Source: an uncultured Leptotrichia sp. (GTDB lineage Bacteria > Fusobacteriota > Fusobacteriia > Fusobacteriales > Leptotrichiaceae). Taken from it: a stretch of DNA of 64,000 bases. The stretch is taken from positions 1-64,000 of the forward strand of contig CALEXX010000024.1 in NCBI GenBank assembly GCA_937925095.1, read 5' to 3'. Below are positions 61,515 to 64,000 of this stretch, piece after piece. A program made the position numbers and the translations under genes. Every line of letters begins with the position of its first letter. Positions within the stretch are counted from its first letter, which is position 1. The notes beneath the pieces were generated by a model. That model worked only from the letters and a program-made list of their open reading frames with translations, made no database searches and was not told where the DNA came from.

Positions 61515-62342
61515 CTATTTCTTTCTTTTTCTAACAATGAATTTGTCACTAAGTTTTTTACCTCTAGTCTTTTTACCAAGAGTAGGTTTACCCCAAGGAG
61601 TAACTGGTGATTTTCTTCCTATAGGCGATCTTCCTTCTCCTCCTCCGTGTGGGTGATCCACAGGGTTCATTACAGATCCTCTTACATGAGGTTTTCTACC
61701 TAAATGTCTGTTTCTTCCAGCTTTACCTAATGATACAAGTGAATGTTCAGAATTTCCTACTGCTCCTACAGTTGCCATACATTCTCTATGTATAAGTCTT
61801 AATTCTCCTGAAGGAAGTTCAACGTGACAGTAAGTTCCTTCTTTTGCAACAAGTCTTGCAGATGTTCCTGCTGATCTTGCCAACTGTCCACCTTTACCAG
61901 GCATAAGCTCTACGTTATGTATAACTGTACCTATTGGTAAATCTTTTAATTTTAAAGCATTTCCAGGTTTGATTTCAGCAGTATCTCCTGCTAAAACTAC
62001 ATCACCTTTTTTTAGTCCGTTTGGTGCTAAAATATATCTTTTTTCTCCATCAACATAATGTAATAATGCGATATTAGCTGTTCTGTTAGGATCATATTCA
62101 AGAGTTGCAACTTTTGCAGGAACTCCTAATTTATTTCTTTTCCAGTCGATTATTCTATATAATCTCTTATGACCTTTATGTCTGTTTCTTCCTGTTCTGT
62201 GTCCATAGTTGTCAATTCCATAAGCTGATCCAAGAGGTTCAGTTAGAGATTTTTCAGGTCTAACTTTATCTAATTCAGTATTAACTAATATCGACATATG
62301 CCTTGTCCCACTAGTTATCGGTTTTAATTTTTTAATTGGCAT
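61515..62342 (-). CDS. rplB: 50S ribosomal protein L2
   Basis: The 275-residue protein has PITSGTRHMSILVNTELDKV near the start, GRNRHKGHKRLYRIIDWKRN, the OB and SH3-like domains, and the peptidyl-transferase-proximal GSVMNPVDHPHGGGEGRSP. Known role: subunit association and peptide bond formation. The start is set at 62342, nine bases after GGAGGT; the GTG at 62360 would place that ribosome site inside the gene. Confidence 0.97.
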   Translation of the reverse strand: MPIKKLKPITSGTRHMSILVNTELDKVRPEKSLTEPLGSAYGIDNYGHRTGRNRHKGHKRLYRIIDWKRNKLGVPAKVATLEYDPNRTANIALLHYVDGEKRYILAPNGLKKGDVVLAGDTAEIKPGNALKLKDLPIGTVIHNVELMPGKGGQLARSAGTSARLVAKEGTYCHVELPSGELRLIHRECMATVGAVGNSEHSLVSLGKAGRNRHLGRKPHVRGSVMNPVDHPHGGGEGRSPIGRKSPVTPWGKPTLGKKTRGKKLSDKFIVRKRKK

Positions 62343-62394
62343 AACTTTTTTTACCTCCACTTCTGTTTATTCTTTTTTTTAATCACGTTCGTAT

Positions 62395-62403
62395 ATTATA
62401 TCA
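62395..62403 (-). promoter_or_regulatory. Possible internal promoter upstream of rplB
   Basis: Minus strand TGATATAAT (TG-n-TATAAT extended -10) within the 144-base gap between rplW and rplB. It would start a transcript from rplB onward. No good -35 box is visible. Confidence 0.45.
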
Positions 62404-62486
62404 TTTTTTCATGATAATTCCTATACAAATCACACATAAAAATTTCTTTTGTTATATATTTTTTATATGGTTAACAGCTTTATCTA

Positions 62487-62771
62487 TTACCCTTCGTATG
62501 CTGCTATTTTTTCTCCATCTTTTAATTTTACCATAGCTTTTTTCAATGCAGCTGTTTTATACATTGACATTCTGAATCTTTTTGCTTTAGGCTTTATGTT
62601 CAGAGTGTTAACGCTTTCAACTTTTACGTTAAATAATTTTTCAACTGCTTCTCTTATTTGAATTTTGTTTGCTTTTCTATCTACGATAAAAACGTATTCA
62701 TTATTTTCATTAGCCAGATTTCTTGCTTTTTCAGTAGCAACTGGTCTTTTAATTATATCTGTAATATGCAT
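62487..62771 (-). CDS. rplW: 50S ribosomal protein L23
   Basis: The 94-residue protein has MHITDIIKRPVATEKARNLA, YVFIVDRKANKIQIREAVEK, LFNVKVESVNTLNIKPKAKR. Known role: docking site for SRP and trigger factor at the tunnel exit. Its ATG overlaps the rplD stop by one base. Confidence 0.97.
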   Translation of the reverse strand: MHITDIIKRPVATEKARNLANENNEYVFIVDRKANKIQIREAVEKLFNVKVESVNTLNIKPKAKRFRMSMYKTAALKKAMVKLKDGEKIAAYEG

Positions 62772-63409
62772 TATGCCAGCACCTCCTCAATCGCTACAAG
62801 AGCTTCTTTAGTAAGGATTACTTTATCCTGTTTTATTAGCCAGAAGATTCTCAGTTCTCTTGAGTCTAAAACGAATGTTTTTTCAATATTTCTTACTGAC
62901 ATGTATAAGTTATAATCTCTATCTTCAGTGAAATCATTTACAACAAATAATTGTTTTTGTCCTGCAAAGTCTAAAGTTTTTGCGAAGTTAACAAAAGTTT
63001 TTGTTTTAGGTGTTTCTAATGCGAAATCATCTAGAACTATTAAGTTTCCTTCATTTATTTTAGTTGCTAATGCAGATCTTAAAGCTAATTTTCTAACTTT
63101 TTTATTTACTTTTTTAACATAATCTCTTGGTTTAGGCCCGTGAACTACTCCTCCACCTACCATGTGCGGTGCTCTTGTAGATCCTTGTCTAGCTCTTCCT
63201 GTTCCTTTTTGTCTGAAAGGTTTTCTTCCTCCACCTCTCACTTCAGCTCTTGTTTTAGTAGATGCTGTACCTTGTCTTAATTCTGCTAATTCTGCAACTA
63301 AAACTTCGTGCATTACAGTCTTATTTGGTTCAATTCCAAATATTTCATTGTTTAATTCAACAGTTCCTGCTTGTGAACCGTCTAATTTATATATATTTAA
63401 AACTGGCAT
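62771..63409 (-). CDS. rplD: 50S ribosomal protein L4
   Basis: The 212-residue protein has MPVLNIYKLDGSQAGTVELN, the tunnel loop region TKTRAEVRGGGRKPFRQKGT and GRARQGSTRAPHMVGGGVVH, and LALRSALATKINEGNLIVLD. Known role: exit tunnel constriction; in E. coli it also represses the S10 operon. The S10 leader lies outside the window. Confidence 0.97.
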   Translation of the reverse strand: MPVLNIYKLDGSQAGTVELNNEIFGIEPNKTVMHEVLVAELAELRQGTASTKTRAEVRGGGRKPFRQKGTGRARQGSTRAPHMVGGGVVHGPKPRDYVKKVNKKVRKLALRSALATKINEGNLIVLDDFALETPKTKTFVNFAKTLDFAGQKQLFVVNDFTEDRDYNLYMSVRNIEKTFVLDSRELRIFWLIKQDKVILTKEALVAIEEVLA

Positions 63410-63430
63410 TTTATCCTCCTCTCTTTCCTA

Positions 63431-64000
63431 CTAGTATTTCTTAACCGATTTTTTAATGATTAGATACCCGTTTTTAGGTCCTGGAACTGCACCTTTTACT
63501 AATAAAAGGTTATTTTCTGCATCATATTTAACTAATTTAAGATTTTGAACAGTTACTTGTTCGTTTCCAAGTCTTCCTGCCATTTTCTTACCTTTTGGTA
63601 CGTTACTGTTTGATGCAGCACCTCCTGCGTTAGATCCTCCAAGTCTGTGGTTTCTTGAAACCCCGTGAGATGCTCTGTTTCCTCCGAAGTTATGTCTTTT
63701 CATAACTCCTGCTGTTCCTTTTCCTTTTGATGTTCCTGAAATATCAACAAATTCAATACCTTCAAATACATCAACGTTAATTTCCTGTCCTAATTCAAAT
63801 GCAGCTAAGTCTTCTACTTTAAATTCTTTTAAGAATCTCTTAGGAGTTACTCCTGCTTTTTTAAATAATCCCATTTCCGGTTTTATTGTATTTTTTTCTT
63901 TTTTGTCATCATATGCTAAAGTTATAGCATTATAACCATCTTTATCATCTGATTTCTTTTGAACAACGAAGTTCGGTCCAGCTTCAATAACTGTAACTGG
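63431..64000 (-). CDS. rplC: 50S ribosomal protein L3, N-terminus outside the window
   Basis: The frame stays open to the window edge: 189 residues visible. Upstream of the internal Met at 63874 it reads PVTVIEAGPNFVVQKKSDD, the normal L3 N-terminal region, so 63874 is not the start. GTSKGKGTAGVMKRHNFGG, GVSRNHRLGGSNAGGAASNS and GPKNGYLIIKKS are L3 motifs. Known role: near the peptidyl transferase centre, starts 50S assembly. Confidence 0.96.
   Translation of the reverse strand, partial: PVTVIEAGPNFVVQKKSDDKDGYNAITLAYDDKKEKNTIKPEMGLFKKAGVTPKRFLKEFKVEDLAAFELGQEINVDVFEGIEFVDISGTSKGKGTAGVMKRHNFGGNRASHGVSRNHRLGGSNAGGAASNSNVPKGKKMAGRLGNEQVTVQNLKLVKYDAENNLLLVKGAVPGPKNGYLIIKKSVKKY

Noticed and set aside
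63431..63874. L3 taken as a 147-residue short form starting at 63874
   Set aside because: The frame continues upstream with normal L3 sequence to the window edge, so this Met is internal and the gene is simply cut by the window.
1..64000. Prophage, insertion sequence, integrase, CRISPR array or tRNA gene
   Set aside because: No transposase, integrase or phage-like product, no regularly spaced 25-40 base repeat and no tRNA fold other than the tmRNA was recognised.

Overview
The window is AT-rich (roughly 30% GC by eye) and reads as a chromosomal segment of a Fusobacteriota bacterium, most likely Leptotrichia or a close relative. This rests on a trimeric autotransporter adhesin and an OmpA-like protein (outer membrane present), a bifurcating [FeFe]-hydrogenase, GatCAB, a bacterial tmRNA and a complete S10-spc ribosomal cluster ending in secY. 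The genus is an inference; no 16S gene is present. Most genes lie on the minus strand. No phage, transposase, CRISPR array or tRNA gene was found.

Layout. 1-3.5 kb: 3' part of a YadA-type adhesin (+), cut by the window edge. 3.65-4.6 kb: two unrecognised genes, one exported. 4.9-8.8 kb: cobalamin genes cbiP-cbiB-cobD. 8.8-12 kb: small membrane and exported proteins, an AlbA_2/ATPase-like regulator followed by a 13-bp tandem array, and a TfoX-N protein. 12-14.4 kb: an exported amidohydrolase and an MgtC-family protein with a translated-looking leader. 14.7-19 kb (+): the electron-bifurcating hydrogenase operon hydCBA. 19.1-23.2 kb: an NMT1/SsuA-type ABC importer and a ClC transporter. 23.4-28.5 kb: two cobalamin-independent methionine synthase-family proteins, an OmpA-like protein and a LysR regulator. 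28.5-31.4 kb: an orphan HicB-like gene with a palindromic operator, a methyltransferase and a MATE exporter.

31.5-47.4 kb (-): a long housekeeping run, ftsK, mreB, scpB, rluB, HAD phosphatase, gatC, a DUF4253 gene, gatA, gatB, ftsI-like PBP, priA, ylxM, ffh. It links chromosome partitioning, cell shape and division, tRNA-dependent amidation, replication restart and protein targeting. 47.6-51.2 kb (-): a phosphonate-type importer phnD-phnC-phnE-phnE. 51.4-53 kb: tag, ssrA (tmRNA) and a small exporter. 53.3-64 kb (-): rplC (cut by the edge) through secY in the standard order, including rpmD.

The window is mostly ordinary core genome. The less ordinary items are small regulatory ones: a promoter geometry that makes ylxM look leaderless; a consensus promoter with a perfect palindrome in its spacer ahead of hicB; a Met-Pro-stop mini-ORF and a 16-codon ORF ahead of mgtC; a possible type I toxin-like membrane peptide between the two terminators after secY; a terminator-like hairpin in the MATE leader; a terminator between phnD and phnC; and an internal promoter and stem-loop around rplB. 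Several gene starts were moved to codons with a properly spaced Shine-Dalgarno sequence, as noted in each entry.
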